This document shows positions 7,190 through 15,951 of a stretch of 28,841 nucleotides of DNA, piece by piece. The notes under the pieces are model-generated. The model searched no databases and was not told where the DNA came from. It saw only the letters and a list, made by a program, of their open reading frames with translations. Source of the DNA: a virus. The translations under genes and the position numbers were made by a program. The stretch lies in IMG/VR virus record IMGVR_UViG_3300031673_000354, positions 1-28,841 of that record. One strand, 5' to 3'. Position 1 is the first letter of the stretch, and each line of letters opens with the position of its first letter.

Positions 7190-7885
7190 GTTTATAAAAT
7201 TTGATGGGATTTCAGGTAAGTGTAATGCTTTCAGGGTGTCCGGATCTACCATAGCTACGGCCTTCATAGGCTCAAAGATGGAGTCCACAAAACCTATCTC
7301 CTTAGCTTCCTGGGCATTCATCCAGCGTCCATAGCCGGTTTGAGCATCCATTACCTCTAAGAGCGGGTCTTTCTCCACACCCCGTTTTTCAAAAATATTT
7401 ATGATCTTATTGTCAAAGACTGCCAGATCATCAATTAACTCCTTTAATTGTAGCTGGTTGAATCCTCCCATTATCCCGTACATGGCATGATGGGCCAGGA
7501 GTAATCCATTGTCAGATATCTCCCTGGTGTCCCCGGCCTGGACAATAACGGTTGCTATGGAGGCTGTCATGCCTGTAACACGGGTTACTATCTCAGCCTG
7601 GTGCTGAGCCAGTAGATCATGAATGGATATGCCGTGAGCCACGGACCCGCCTGGTGAATTAATGTTTACGATGATCTTTTCAGCCTTCAATTCCGCAAGG
7701 GCCTTAAGTTCCTTGCGCATTGTTTCTTTGGTGAGTATGGCCTTAGCTTCTTCTTCATCCCAACGGTCTCCGATAACACCGTCAATATTAATCTCCACAA
7801 CCTTTGTAGCCTTATTCTCAATGTCACGAATAACCTCATTCGCGGTCATCCAGGGTGATTCAAAAAGGAGTTTCTTTTTCATCAT
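6746..7885 (-). CDS. ClpP-like prohead protease fused to a scaffold-like C-terminus
   Basis: A 379-residue two-part protein. Residues ~25-215 are an S14 ClpP-type serine protease: INSPGGSVAHG (76-85) forms the oxyanion/substrate strand, GMTASIAT carries the probable nucleophile Ser109, and LLLAHHAMYG supplies the catalytic His at 132 or 133. Residues ~235-379 are charged, coiled-coil-like and low in hydrophobics (EERLTGLEQTNTDLTSQVETL), as in scaffolding domains. Gene order protease then capsid supports head maturation: assembly around the scaffold followed by its cleavage. An in-frame ATG at codon 233 (position 7189), preceded by an A/T-rich stretch, could give a separate 147-residue scaffold, as in the lambda C/Nu3 arrangement. 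Two adjacent ATG codons begin the gene. Confidence 0.88.
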   Translation of the reverse strand: MMKKKLLFESPWMTANEVIRDIENKATKVVEINIDGVIGDRWDEEEAKAILTKETMRKELKALAELKAEKIIVNINSPGGSVAHGISIHDLLAQHQAEIVTRVTGMTASIATVIVQAGDTREISDNGLLLAHHAMYGIMGGFNQLQLKELIDDLAVFDNKIINIFEKRGVEKDPLLEVMDAQTGYGRWMNAQEAKEIGFVDSIFEPMKAVAMVDPDTLKALHLPEIPSNFINMETKKKDETTDDSNKTLLDQIKDLISKVIPAKDDKGEEKAPEIPTDLADQLKGFEERLTGLEQTNTDLTSQVETLTADLKTRTEELDASRITVKELETKLTQGKAGSTKIPGVDGQEDKDDLKVGEESKSLENDLASLRSQMAVVHP

Positions 7886-7927
7886 TACAAGTTTAAGGAT
7901 TTAACAAATATGTTTTGCGCACATTTT

Positions 7928-8170
7928 TTACGTTCCGGAAATGTACTTTTCAACGGTTGAAAAACTGACACAGTACTTCTCTGCCAGTGCTATTTTTAAT
8001 TCAGTTTTTCGAAGAGTCTGGTTCTTTGAAAGAAATTCCTCCCTTACCAGCACCCTTCTGCAGGTGCCTTCATCCAGCACCCCTATATCGAACAGGGCCT
8101 GGGTAGTGTCCTCACTGATACCGATGTTTTCTTTTAACAGTGAGGCCGTACGTACCTTTATGTCTATCAT
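7928..8170 (-). CDS. Small helix-turn-helix-like protein
   Basis: This 80-residue protein starts inside the stop of the tape measure (ATGA). The N-terminal half contains ISEDTTQALFDIGVLDEGTCRRVLVREEFL; the C-terminal half, ELKIALAEKYCVSFSTVEKYI, fits a helix-turn-helix in which 'LAEKYCVSFSTVEKYI' supplies the turn and recognition helix. A DNA-binding-like protein between tape measure and protease is unexpected for a purely structural operon. It might be a late regulator, or a structural adaptor that reuses the fold. No membrane segment or enzyme motif is seen. Confidence 0.65.
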   Translation of the reverse strand: MIDIKVRTASLLKENIGISEDTTQALFDIGVLDEGTCRRVLVREEFLSKNQTLRKTELKIALAEKYCVSFSTVEKYISGT

Positions 8171-11100
8171 AGCGTTTCAGTTATAATGGCAAGTTCATCT
8201 TCTGCTGAGTGCAGTTCATTAACATTAAGTACCACCCGGAGATCCCCAAGGACGGCTGAGATCCCGCGAGTGAAAGACTCAATACTGATATTACCGGCAT
8301 CCTGTACCGGGGGTAATGCCCCCCCTACCAGTCCACTACCGGCAAAGCCCGGTACTCCTATACGTTTGAAGGCCATAGGGCCACCAAGTAAGGCCTGGTG
8401 CCTCTCATTAAGGATTACTTCCCCAGGCTTAACAAGGGCCAGGGTGTTATCCTCACCCTTGGAGGATCCCGGGAGTTCATACCCAGGCTTAACCTTTCCA
8501 CTGGTGGCAAATTTTTGGGCTGCAATAATGGCTGTCTGTGCCAGGGTGGTAGCCCCGATCAGCCCAACCTCTATCCATTTCCATATTGGTAGTCCATGAG
8601 CCAGGGCCTTAGTTACTGCAAGCGCTCCATTCATTATTGCCTGGCCTATATTTATTATCTTCATTTTTCTGGCATACTTGCGCTCAATTTCCTCCCGTCT
8701 TTTTTCATTATCCCCGGCCTGCTCAAGTTCAATGGCCTTTTGTTGCATGTAGCTGTCATGCAGTACGGAGAAAAGTTCCGATATGGCCTGGTGTGCAAAC
8801 TCAGCAATACGTACCCGCTTATCCCAGGTGGCCTTTTGCTGTTCCTCAGCCTCCTTATCCTTTTCCATTCTAATTTTATGCTGTTCCTCCTGGCCCTCAA
8901 GTATAATCTCCTGCAGATTAATCTCATGTTCAATGGCCACAGCCTCGAGGACGGCATCTATTTCTTTTTGCAGTTCAGGGTATTCAACAGCCTTCGCTTT
9001 CATGTCCTCGACAAATCGCTGGTATGATTCAACTTCCTTATAAAATTCCCGGTCATACCGGTCCTGGATAATGGCTATCTCTGAGTCCGCTGTTTGACGC
9101 TGGATCTGTAACCTGAGTTCAGCAATTTTTACTAACCGCTTTTTTTCTTCCTCACTTAATCTTTTTTTCTTATCATCTGGATCCTCACCCCCGCCCCCAG
9201 GTTCGCCACCGGCTGACACGATATTCATTTCAGATATCAGCTGTATGGACTTTTCAATAGCCTCATTCATTTCTGCCTGCTTAGCCCTGTTACGCTCCAG
9301 GGCCTTAGGGATAGTTTGCTCCTGGATTATGGCCTTATTCCGTATGGCTGTGGATAGTAAATTAACTTCCTCATTGCTTACTTCCTTCTTGGCCTCAAGG
9401 GCATTCTCGTAAACCTTAATGAGATTTCCTTCCTCGATGATCAACTCAGCTATGGCTGTCTTCTGGATCTCATAAACCTCCTTGGCAATCTCATACTTTA
9501 TCCGCTTATCATATTCAGTATTAGCTTTTGCCAGGGCCGTTGCAAGCTGGTCATTTGATATTGTCTCAGCATCAATGTTCTTTAAAAAATCAGGGTACTG
9601 TTCCTGGATCTGTTTTATGGTTCGTATCCTTGACTCATCTGAGGCCAGTACTGAGGTGGCTGACTTCACCAGGGCGTTTAGTTCATATTTCTGCTCCCGG
9701 ATGCTATCACTGGCCCTTTTTATTGGAGCCACAATATCAACAAAACCCTTGAGTAAGGGGGCAAGGAAACTCCCCAAGGCAATACGTCCAGCCCTGAAAC
9801 TGGCCCCGAGCCGGTCCATGTAGTTCCTTACGCTATTTTGTTGCAGGGCAAAGGCTTTAGCCAGGCTCGATCCCTCCCCGTAGTCCTCATTCACAACCTT
9901 CAGGATCTCATCATATTCAGCCAGGGCTTCCGCTCCCAGGGTACCCGCCCCGGTGAGTGCCCGAATATTTGGGATCAATTCAATAAGTTCAGCATCACCG
10001 GCAGCTACGGCCTGCTGGATCTGTGACATAATATTAAAAAATCCCTCAGCCTTAACATTGGTGGCTCCATAAGAGATCCCCAGGCGATCAAAGGCGTCAC
10101 GCTGTTCCTTTGAGGTCTTCTGAAGGGCTACCATCATTGAGCGAATTGCCGTTCCTGCCTCCTCAGTAGCGATACCGTTTTTTGTAAGTATGGCATAGGT
10201 AGCAAGTAGCTCCTGGTAGGTTACATCAAGCTGCTTTGCTACCGGGGCTGCCCTACCAACTGACTTACTGAGTTCTTCAACTGTAGTCTTACCAAACTTT
10301 TGTGCAGAAAAGAAGGCGCTGGCAACCTGGTTAGCGTCATCGGTGGCCAGGTGATAAGAATTTATTATTGTGGTCATCCCATCCACCGCAGTTGACAGTG
10401 ATGTTACGCCACCAAGGGCCAATTTTGAGGCCTCAGCCATAAACATATTAGACTTCCCAGCTTCCACCCCGGCACTGACAGCATCAAATAGGGCTTTATT
10501 CGTATCCTGTGTTTCAAGGCCGTAAGACTTCATTATGTCTATGGTCTGCCCGGCAATAAGATTATTTTGCTCATCGAGCAACCCCTGGACAGCCATTTGC
10601 CCGGTCTCAAACTTAGCAAAGTCATTGGTAACTGACCGTACTGCATTTGATAGTAACCTCACACTGGCCAGCACCCCGACTAAGGCTATACCAATGCCCC
10701 TGAATCCATTAACGAGGCCTCTGGAATACTCACCCACCAGGGTAGAGGATCCAGAGATGGACCGGTCAAAATCACGGATCTTTTTTGTATTGGCTGTGAT
10801 CTCAAGTTTTTTTGCCCTGAGGGTGGCCAGGTTCTTCTTGTCAGAGATATCCAGTTGATTGATCTCAGCCCTGAGTTTCGCTGTTCTGGCCCTAAGCTGT
10901 TCCATTGAGCCACCGGTGGCCTTAAATTCCCTGGCCGATGCTCTCTCCACCCGGTTTAATTCAGCCTTCTTGACTTGCAGATCCTTGGTCTGTGAACTGA
11001 GTTGAGCGAGTTTCACCCTGGCCTTCTCCCCGGCCTCCCCTTCTTTCTTTGACAGGACTATGGCCTCACGCCTTTCCTCATTGAGTTTATTAAGTTCAAT

Positions 11101-11178
11101 GTCAATGCGGGATATGGCATCAGCCTCCTTACTGGTACCCTCAACATCAATCCGGAATGCTAATATTTTCTCAGCCAT
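8167..11178 (-). CDS. Tail tape measure protein
   Basis: At 1003 residues this is the longest gene of the window. Residues 1-130 are coiled coil (INKLNEERREAIVLSKKEGEAG and related), followed by a hydrophobic stretch (GFRGIGIALVGVLASVRLLSNAV, ~158-180). Residues ~200-420 match the TP901-type tape measure domain, including TTVEELSKSVGRAAPVAKQLDV and EEAGTAIRSMMVALQKTSKEQRDAFDRLGISYG. A long helical middle, a GGEPGGGGEDPDD linker and a second coiled coil with IERKYARKMKIINIGQAIMNGALAV follow. The C-terminus ends with the ALVKPGEVILNERHQALLGG type segment often seen in tape measures. At about 0.15 nm per residue the tail would be about 150 nm, consistent with a siphovirus. It overlaps the downstream gene by ATGA. 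Confidence 0.93.
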   Translation of the reverse strand: MAEKILAFRIDVEGTSKEADAISRIDIELNKLNEERREAIVLSKKEGEAGEKARVKLAQLSSQTKDLQVKKAELNRVERASAREFKATGGSMEQLRARTAKLRAEINQLDISDKKNLATLRAKKLEITANTKKIRDFDRSISGSSTLVGEYSRGLVNGFRGIGIALVGVLASVRLLSNAVRSVTNDFAKFETGQMAVQGLLDEQNNLIAGQTIDIMKSYGLETQDTNKALFDAVSAGVEAGKSNMFMAEASKLALGGVTSLSTAVDGMTTIINSYHLATDDANQVASAFFSAQKFGKTTVEELSKSVGRAAPVAKQLDVTYQELLATYAILTKNGIATEEAGTAIRSMMVALQKTSKEQRDAFDRLGISYGATNVKAEGFFNIMSQIQQAVAAGDAELIELIPNIRALTGAGTLGAEALAEYDEILKVVNEDYGEGSSLAKAFALQQNSVRNYMDRLGASFRAGRIALGSFLAPLLKGFVDIVAPIKRASDSIREQKYELNALVKSATSVLASDESRIRTIKQIQEQYPDFLKNIDAETISNDQLATALAKANTEYDKRIKYEIAKEVYEIQKTAIAELIIEEGNLIKVYENALEAKKEVSNEEVNLLSTAIRNKAIIQEQTIPKALERNRAKQAEMNEAIEKSIQLISEMNIVSAGGEPGGGGEDPDDKKKRLSEEEKKRLVKIAELRLQIQRQTADSEIAIIQDRYDREFYKEVESYQRFVEDMKAKAVEYPELQKEIDAVLEAVAIEHEINLQEIILEGQEEQHKIRMEKDKEAEEQQKATWDKRVRIAEFAHQAISELFSVLHDSYMQQKAIELEQAGDNEKRREEIERKYARKMKIINIGQAIMNGALAVTKALAHGLPIWKWIEVGLIGATTLAQTAIIAAQKFATSGKVKPGYELPGSSKGEDNTLALVKPGEVILNERHQALLGGPMAFKRIGVPGFAGSGLVGGALPPVQDAGNISIESFTRGISAVLGDLRVVLNVNELHSAEDELAIITETL

Positions 11179-11181
11179 AGT

Positions 11182-13278
11182 TTAATGTTTTATCAAGAAT
11201 TCACACTGCGCCCTGACACCGTCAAAGATAATCCTATTGAGGAACATCTGAACATACACCCCTTCAATCTTTGCCTGGTAGATAGCCCTGAAAGCCTCCT
11301 TTTCACTGGCATCGGTTACACTTGACTCACCCTCGGTATTCACTACGCCCAGGAACTGTGACATAAATTCAGGAGGGGGTAACATTACCAGGGTCAAGAT
11401 CTTCCCATATTGAAGATATCTGATAGTGTCCATGTAGTATGTAAAATACGGGTTAGGTGATGTACTCCAATCCGGACAGTGTACCTTGGGGTAAGTGGTT
11501 TTTGTATCCCCGTCATAATACCAGGTGAACCCGGCTGTCAATCCATTCCAGTAAACAAGCCTGGGCATAAAACCTATTGGCCTGCGCAGGGGTACGCCAT
11601 GAGTCTCATCGAGTTTTTCATTACCGAATATCCGGGGTATGTTTACAGTGTATAGGGACATATCCTGTTTCTGCCCTTCAACGGTGGATGCGAACACTGG
11701 ATTATATATTACATTGGCCTCCTGTTTTGCATAGCTGCTCTCAAAATCAATGTCCTTCCTGTGCGGAATACCGTTAATATTTTTATAGCTGGTGTAAGCG
11801 TAGTCTCCCGTATCTTCCTTCCATTGTATTGCAAGGTTATTGGCGTAGTTTTTCATCACTGGATCCTGTTCAATAGGCTCAGTATAATCAATCCAGTTAG
11901 TTATATCAATTATCCTTTCAGCATTTGATACAGTGCCAAAGCCTTTTATGAAGGTGTCTCCATCCTCAAATACGGTAACTCGCCTCCGGTGGTCATGAAA
12001 TAACCTACCATTAACCAGGTGAATAACCCCCTTAACAAAATCCAGTTGATCTATATCCGGAAGAACCTCAGCAACCACTACCTGTTTATTCAAGCCGGTG
12101 TAAAGGTTATTCGATGACCAGTCATTTTTTAAATACGAGGTTGTGGCTTGAAGGTAATGAGTTACAGTCTTTGAACTGCCGGTATTATTTGTCAGTTCCT
12201 CCCAGGCATGGTACCGGATATGAATTGTATCCCCGGCCTCGAGGTGTACCCATCCAGAGTCCACGTCAACGACCCTTGCATCGAGATCCAGGGCAACACC
12301 GGTGTCAGTTGTTTCTGCCAGGGTTACGGTTGTGGCCCCGTCATAATGCCGTATCTTCAATTCATAATAGGCATCTGTCCTGGTGAGGCCCTGGAACTGT
12401 CCATCGATGCGGATCTGTACCCTGGCCAGAAACCGGTATGTCCCCTCCTCCGGGACAGTATAAACATCTGAGGCAAAGTCATTCCCTTCATCCTCAGTTT
12501 CAGTATTAAAACTAACGGGGTCTGCAAGTAGTACCGCAGGGGAGGTGTCTGTATCAGCTATTACCGTTTGCGATTGATTTTCTGTGTCCAAGGCTGGTAG
12601 AACATCAAGGTTCTTACCTTTGATAAAGGCCTCATCTGCCCTGGCCTCAGCCCCGGAGATATACATATTCTTATAATATGAAGTGTCATCGAGGTGGCTG
12701 GTAAAGGCTCCTGAAGTACCTATACCAAACTGACTGAATATTAATTCCATGATATCCTGTACCCTAAAAAATGGAATAAAATCATTCGGTAACCAGCTTG
12801 CCGTATAACCGGTTTCCCCGGACATCAACATGGCAAAATTTATCATAGGATATCTGTAAACATTATATGATCCAGACCATGAGGCCAGTACATTTGCCTT
12901 GGTGAAAGCGTGATCACTTGCTGAAAGATCAAGTTCCCGGATAGACTTACCCCGAAGTGATTCAAGAAAGTTATCCCCGGTAATTATTATCTTAATCTCA
13001 ATCCGATTTATAGACAGGACTTTTATTGCACCCCGTATTATTTCAAGGTTATTGACATACAAGCGTGCATCCCCGGCCTTTTCAGTAAGTACAGAGGGGG
13101 TATTTAGGAAATTAAATATCTTTTCATTACCAGAGGTCATGCGTATGCCTATGGTATAAGACCTGTTTCTCTGACTAAATTCAAAGATATTCTTATAATC
13201 TACGACTTGAAACATTACATTTATCTCCTGGGATCCCAGGTCGATAAGGTCAGTTCCTATGTAAAGCTTGGCATTCAT
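11182..13278 (-). CDS. Large tail-tip / distal tail protein
   Basis: I chose the ATG at 13278 (MNAKLYIGTDLIDLG), which forms an ATGA overlap with the stop of the upstream gene; a longer frame starts with TTG. The product is 698 residues. The N-terminal 130 residues (EFSQRNRSYTIGIRMTSGNEKIFNFLN, then ARLYVNNLEIIRGAIKVLSIN and IIITGDNFLESLRGKSIRELDL) follow a pattern I associate with distal-tail or baseplate-hub-type proteins of Bacteroidota phages. A beta-rich middle with a jelly-roll-like block (EEGTYRFLARVQIRIDGQF, DAYYELKIRHYDG) may be a carbohydrate-binding insert. Since tail-tip proteins usually follow the tape measure, its position upstream of it is noteworthy. Confidence 0.65.
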   Translation of the reverse strand: MNAKLYIGTDLIDLGSQEINVMFQVVDYKNIFEFSQRNRSYTIGIRMTSGNEKIFNFLNTPSVLTEKAGDARLYVNNLEIIRGAIKVLSINRIEIKIIITGDNFLESLRGKSIRELDLSASDHAFTKANVLASWSGSYNVYRYPMINFAMLMSGETGYTASWLPNDFIPFFRVQDIMELIFSQFGIGTSGAFTSHLDDTSYYKNMYISGAEARADEAFIKGKNLDVLPALDTENQSQTVIADTDTSPAVLLADPVSFNTETEDEGNDFASDVYTVPEEGTYRFLARVQIRIDGQFQGLTRTDAYYELKIRHYDGATTVTLAETTDTGVALDLDARVVDVDSGWVHLEAGDTIHIRYHAWEELTNNTGSSKTVTHYLQATTSYLKNDWSSNNLYTGLNKQVVVAEVLPDIDQLDFVKGVIHLVNGRLFHDHRRRVTVFEDGDTFIKGFGTVSNAERIIDITNWIDYTEPIEQDPVMKNYANNLAIQWKEDTGDYAYTSYKNINGIPHRKDIDFESSYAKQEANVIYNPVFASTVEGQKQDMSLYTVNIPRIFGNEKLDETHGVPLRRPIGFMPRLVYWNGLTAGFTWYYDGDTKTTYPKVHCPDWSTSPNPYFTYYMDTIRYLQYGKILTLVMLPPPEFMSQFLGVVNTEGESSVTDASEKEAFRAIYQAKIEGVYVQMFLNRIIFDGVRAQCEFLIKH

Positions 13279-14807
13279 GACCAATCTTCCGGGTGAATAA
13301 TTTCTATCTCAATGGATATAGATGAGAGATCCCCGTTTTTTACGGCCACCAGGCTATCCGGAACAATAAAAACTTCATTCCGTTCTGCATTGGTATCATC
13401 AACCAGGTATGCATCCTCACTGGCCACACACTCAGCAAGGGCTTTAGCCTGGGCATCACTGATATAATGGGAATGTAGTATTTGCCTCGTTCCCCTCACT
13501 GAACTGAACACCTTATTTCTACCCTCATTATCTTTATATAGATCCCTAACCCCGAACTTTGACTCATCAAATCCAGCCAGGAATGTCCATTGTTGAATAC
13601 CGCCAATGTAGTTATTCCAGCATAGGTGAAGGTGTTTGCTTGTGTCAACTATCCTTGAGACTGTGGGTATATAATATTCCCTGGTTATGGCATTACCCCC
13701 TAAGTACCCGTCCTCATCGTACATCCTTATATGAGCATAGGAAACTAAAGGGGTAGCTGCAAATGCCCCGTGCCCCCTATGTAGTATTACTGCAAAGTAC
13801 CCCAAGGCTGGGTATGCATAGTCCCCGTGAGCCCATACCCCGGGATTCCCACTGGTTTCATAGGCAAGTCCCTGGTAATACTTCTTTGTTATACCGATGA
13901 TATGTAATTCTGCATCAATAGTGATATCCCTGTTTCCTCCAAAGTATGGCCATTCATCATCAAGGGCAGATATAAGTAACTTCTTAGCTGTCCCGTCACA
14001 TACATAGTCATCTAATACCCCCCTGACATTAAAAAAACTGAATACCTCAGTATCCTCAGTAGCCCCCTCAGTGGTTACGTCTGAGACATCTTCATAAACC
14101 TCAGTAAATTGAACTGTATAGGGAGCGCTGAACCCGAAATAGTCATCAGTTTCCGGATCTATCTCAAGGCAATAGCAGCGTACCTCATTAATAACCACTG
14201 TATCACCGGCCTGGTTTTCCAGGTAAATCTTCCCGGTGGCTGTTGTGGTACGACACATGAATAAGTAAATACCATATTCAGCATTCAATACTATGACATT
14301 ATTATCCCACCCGCTTGCCGTCCCGTCATCGAATGTTACAGTAAGATGCTCTCCGGAGGTAAGATCATAGTCATAAATGCAAAAGGCATAATATCTGCCG
14401 GCAACTACTGAGATATTATTTGAGGCCGTCTTTGCAGCCCCGGCAGGAGTCTTTTCCAGTTGTGTAAATCTTGCCCCTACGGTAGTATGCACGCTGAAGG
14501 GGTCCACACCGTCATTTGTCCAGCCGGTTATCTTATTGGTGTAGCTGTTTATCTTTGGCAATAATGATACTGAAGTAGAATTTAAGGGTGGTCTCCAATG
14601 GGAACATAGCCTACGTAGAATACCACCGAAGTCCCAATCGTCGAGGCCTTTAGGTTGCTCTATTGTAGCCAGAACCACACCCTTATAATAAAGGTCAGCA
14701 CGGATCCGTAAGTTCTGGTAGCTGGCCCCCTCAGTAAGTGAGGTTGTTACATTGAACTTACCGCTGTTATCGAATACCTCTGGACTGGTGTTTCTGGTGA
14801 GTGCCAT
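13275..14807 (-). CDS. Large tail protein with carbohydrate-binding-like insert
   Basis: This 510-residue beta-rich protein begins MALTRNTSPEVFDNSGKF and continues LRIRADLYYKGVVLATIEQPKG. A block at ~130-215 (YAFCIYDYDLTSGEHLTVTFDDGTASGWDNN, then GIYLFMCRTTTATGKIYLENQAGDTVVINEVRCY) reads like a carbohydrate-binding-type beta sandwich ending in '..d.v.i.eV.cy'. The C-terminus has KALAECVASEDAYLVDDTNAERNEVFIVPDSL. It lies in the tail block between the neck-like gene and the 698-residue tail-tip candidate, whose start overlaps its stop. A tail-tip, baseplate-like or adhesion role is likely, but I do not recognise the exact family. Confidence 0.6.
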   Translation of the reverse strand: MALTRNTSPEVFDNSGKFNVTTSLTEGASYQNLRIRADLYYKGVVLATIEQPKGLDDWDFGGILRRLCSHWRPPLNSTSVSLLPKINSYTNKITGWTNDGVDPFSVHTTVGARFTQLEKTPAGAAKTASNNISVVAGRYYAFCIYDYDLTSGEHLTVTFDDGTASGWDNNVIVLNAEYGIYLFMCRTTTATGKIYLENQAGDTVVINEVRCYCLEIDPETDDYFGFSAPYTVQFTEVYEDVSDVTTEGATEDTEVFSFFNVRGVLDDYVCDGTAKKLLISALDDEWPYFGGNRDITIDAELHIIGITKKYYQGLAYETSGNPGVWAHGDYAYPALGYFAVILHRGHGAFAATPLVSYAHIRMYDEDGYLGGNAITREYYIPTVSRIVDTSKHLHLCWNNYIGGIQQWTFLAGFDESKFGVRDLYKDNEGRNKVFSSVRGTRQILHSHYISDAQAKALAECVASEDAYLVDDTNAERNEVFIVPDSLVAVKNGDLSSISIEIEIIHPEDWS

Positions 14808-14808
14808 A

Positions 14809-15354
14809 TCAAACAGATTTATAAAGTTGAATATACTTATTTAACATCTTATCCCAATTTTTCATTAAGACTAACTCCACCAGCCGGTAGATAGTCTGCC
14901 TGATCAGTGACTCCTTGCGCTCAGTGATGTTGGTGAACCACCTGGTCCGCTCCCCTGTTTTTGAGAAACGTTCAGATCCGATAGAGGGCATACCCTCGCG
15001 CTTATGAGTATGGGCTATGGCAAAGGCCACGCTCTTTGCCTCAGATAGTTCCTGAATTCCCATCCTCTTTTGTACATATCGAATAAGGCCCTGAATATAT
15101 GCCGACTTCCCTCCATGTCCAGAACGGCCTGAGAATGGTATTTGCTCTGCCTTCACGCCCTTATCCAGGAAGTAACCATAGTTAGGTAGCCAGACTTCCA
15201 GGGAGAATGTGTCAGCTGTAGCTTTTGACACAAAATCAATTTCCTCGATGGCCTTACCTCCCATACTGTGACCCTGGGCAACCCATTCCTTACGTAATTC
15301 ATCACGAAGTAGGATCTCCAGGGGTTCTAATATTTCTTCCTTGGTCAGCACCAT
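14809..15354 (-). CDS. Putative neck / tail completion protein (HK97 gp10-like)
   Basis: This 181-residue protein overlaps the upstream gene by 10 bases. Basic and helical, it contains FSLEVWLPNYGYFLDKGVKAEQIPFSGRSGHGG, where 'YGYFLDKGV' matches the 'Ya.~~e~Gt' core seen in HK97 gp10-like and minor tail/neck proteins. LSEAKSVAFAIAHTHKREGMPS, a helix rich in Ala and His, follows. The preceding 136-residue gene is terminator-like, and such pairs normally act in head-tail joining or tail length termination. The assignment depends on this short motif and on context. Confidence 0.6.
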   Translation of the reverse strand: MVLTKEEILEPLEILLRDELRKEWVAQGHSMGGKAIEEIDFVSKATADTFSLEVWLPNYGYFLDKGVKAEQIPFSGRSGHGGKSAYIQGLIRYVQKRMGIQELSEAKSVAFAIAHTHKREGMPSIGSERFSKTGERTRWFTNITERKESLIRQTIYRLVELVLMKNWDKMLNKYIQLYKSV

Positions 15355-15755
15355 AATTTCCAGGTTACTCGATAACGTACCCCTATCTCGTCATCCACCG
15401 AGAGTATCCCCGCAGGGTAAAGTTCCTTTTCCACGTTCAGGGATCCCAGGGAGATATCTGCAAGGTTTGAGACTACCACCAGGTAAGCCTCGAGGTCATC
15501 AATCAATTCATCCCACCTGGTGAACTTATCATCAGCGTCATGATCAAACGGCCCTACTATAAAGACGTTGGCCACAAAAGTTTCCTTTCCATCACTTATG
15601 TTCTTTGTGAATGCGGAATTATCAATATCCCAAAATACCATAGGATACTCTTTATCGAGATCCCGGTTCAGGGCATCCTCAAAATCAAAAGTTACTTTTT
15701 GAATATCTGTGCCGGTGACTACTTCCAGCCTCGCCTTAAGGGTTGTTAAATTCAT
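15345..15755 (-). CDS. Putative tail terminator-like protein
   Basis: This 136-residue protein opens MNLTTLKARLEVVTG and has alternating strands and helices with a charged helical region (DDKFTRWDELIDDLEAYLVVVSN). It ends with a strand pair DDEIGVRYRVTWKLWC. The compact alpha/beta layout ending in an aromatic strand, the size, and the place between the tail chaperone and a neck-like gene suggest a tail terminator. It overlaps its neighbours at both ends (10-20 bases). No motif makes this certain. Confidence 0.55.
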   Translation of the reverse strand: MNLTTLKARLEVVTGTDIQKVTFDFEDALNRDLDKEYPMVFWDIDNSAFTKNISDGKETFVANVFIVGPFDHDADDKFTRWDELIDDLEAYLVVVSNLADISLGSLNVEKELYPAGILSVDDEIGVRYRVTWKLWC

Positions 15756-15951
15756 TTTCCAGGGTTTTGTTAAATCTGTACTTAAGCCTGTTTACGAAGT
15801 CCCTGCCGTCCTGGTTTAATTCCTTGGAGCATAGGCCCCCAAGAATAAGATCCAGTAACTTAACCTTTTCTTTTAAGAGATCCGCTTCGGTATAGGTTTT
15901 CAACGCTTTGCTTTTGTGTCCGTTCATAAGCCAGGTAGTTAAAAAAATCAT
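15736..15951 (-). CDS. Small hypothetical protein overlapping the chaperone extension
   Basis: A 71-residue basic, helical product (KALKTYTEADLLKEKVKLLDLILGGLCSKEL, then DFVNRLKYRFNKTLENEF). Its 5' end overlaps, in another frame, the -1 frameshift extension of the tail chaperone, which ends at 15860. A later ATG at 15927 (MNGHKSKAL) would reduce the overlap and is a reasonable alternative start. I recognise no family. It may be a second small chaperone or an unrelated tail accessory protein. Confidence 0.55.
   Translation of the reverse strand: MIFLTTWLMNGHKSKALKTYTEADLLKEKVKLLDLILGGLCSKELNQDGRDFVNRLKYRFNKTLENEFNNP

Noticed and set aside
8186-9043. Several plus-strand ORFs of 64-143 codons opposite the tape measure
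   Set aside because: They mirror the codon bias of the minus-strand gene; Ser/Leu/Cys-rich products without domain pattern.
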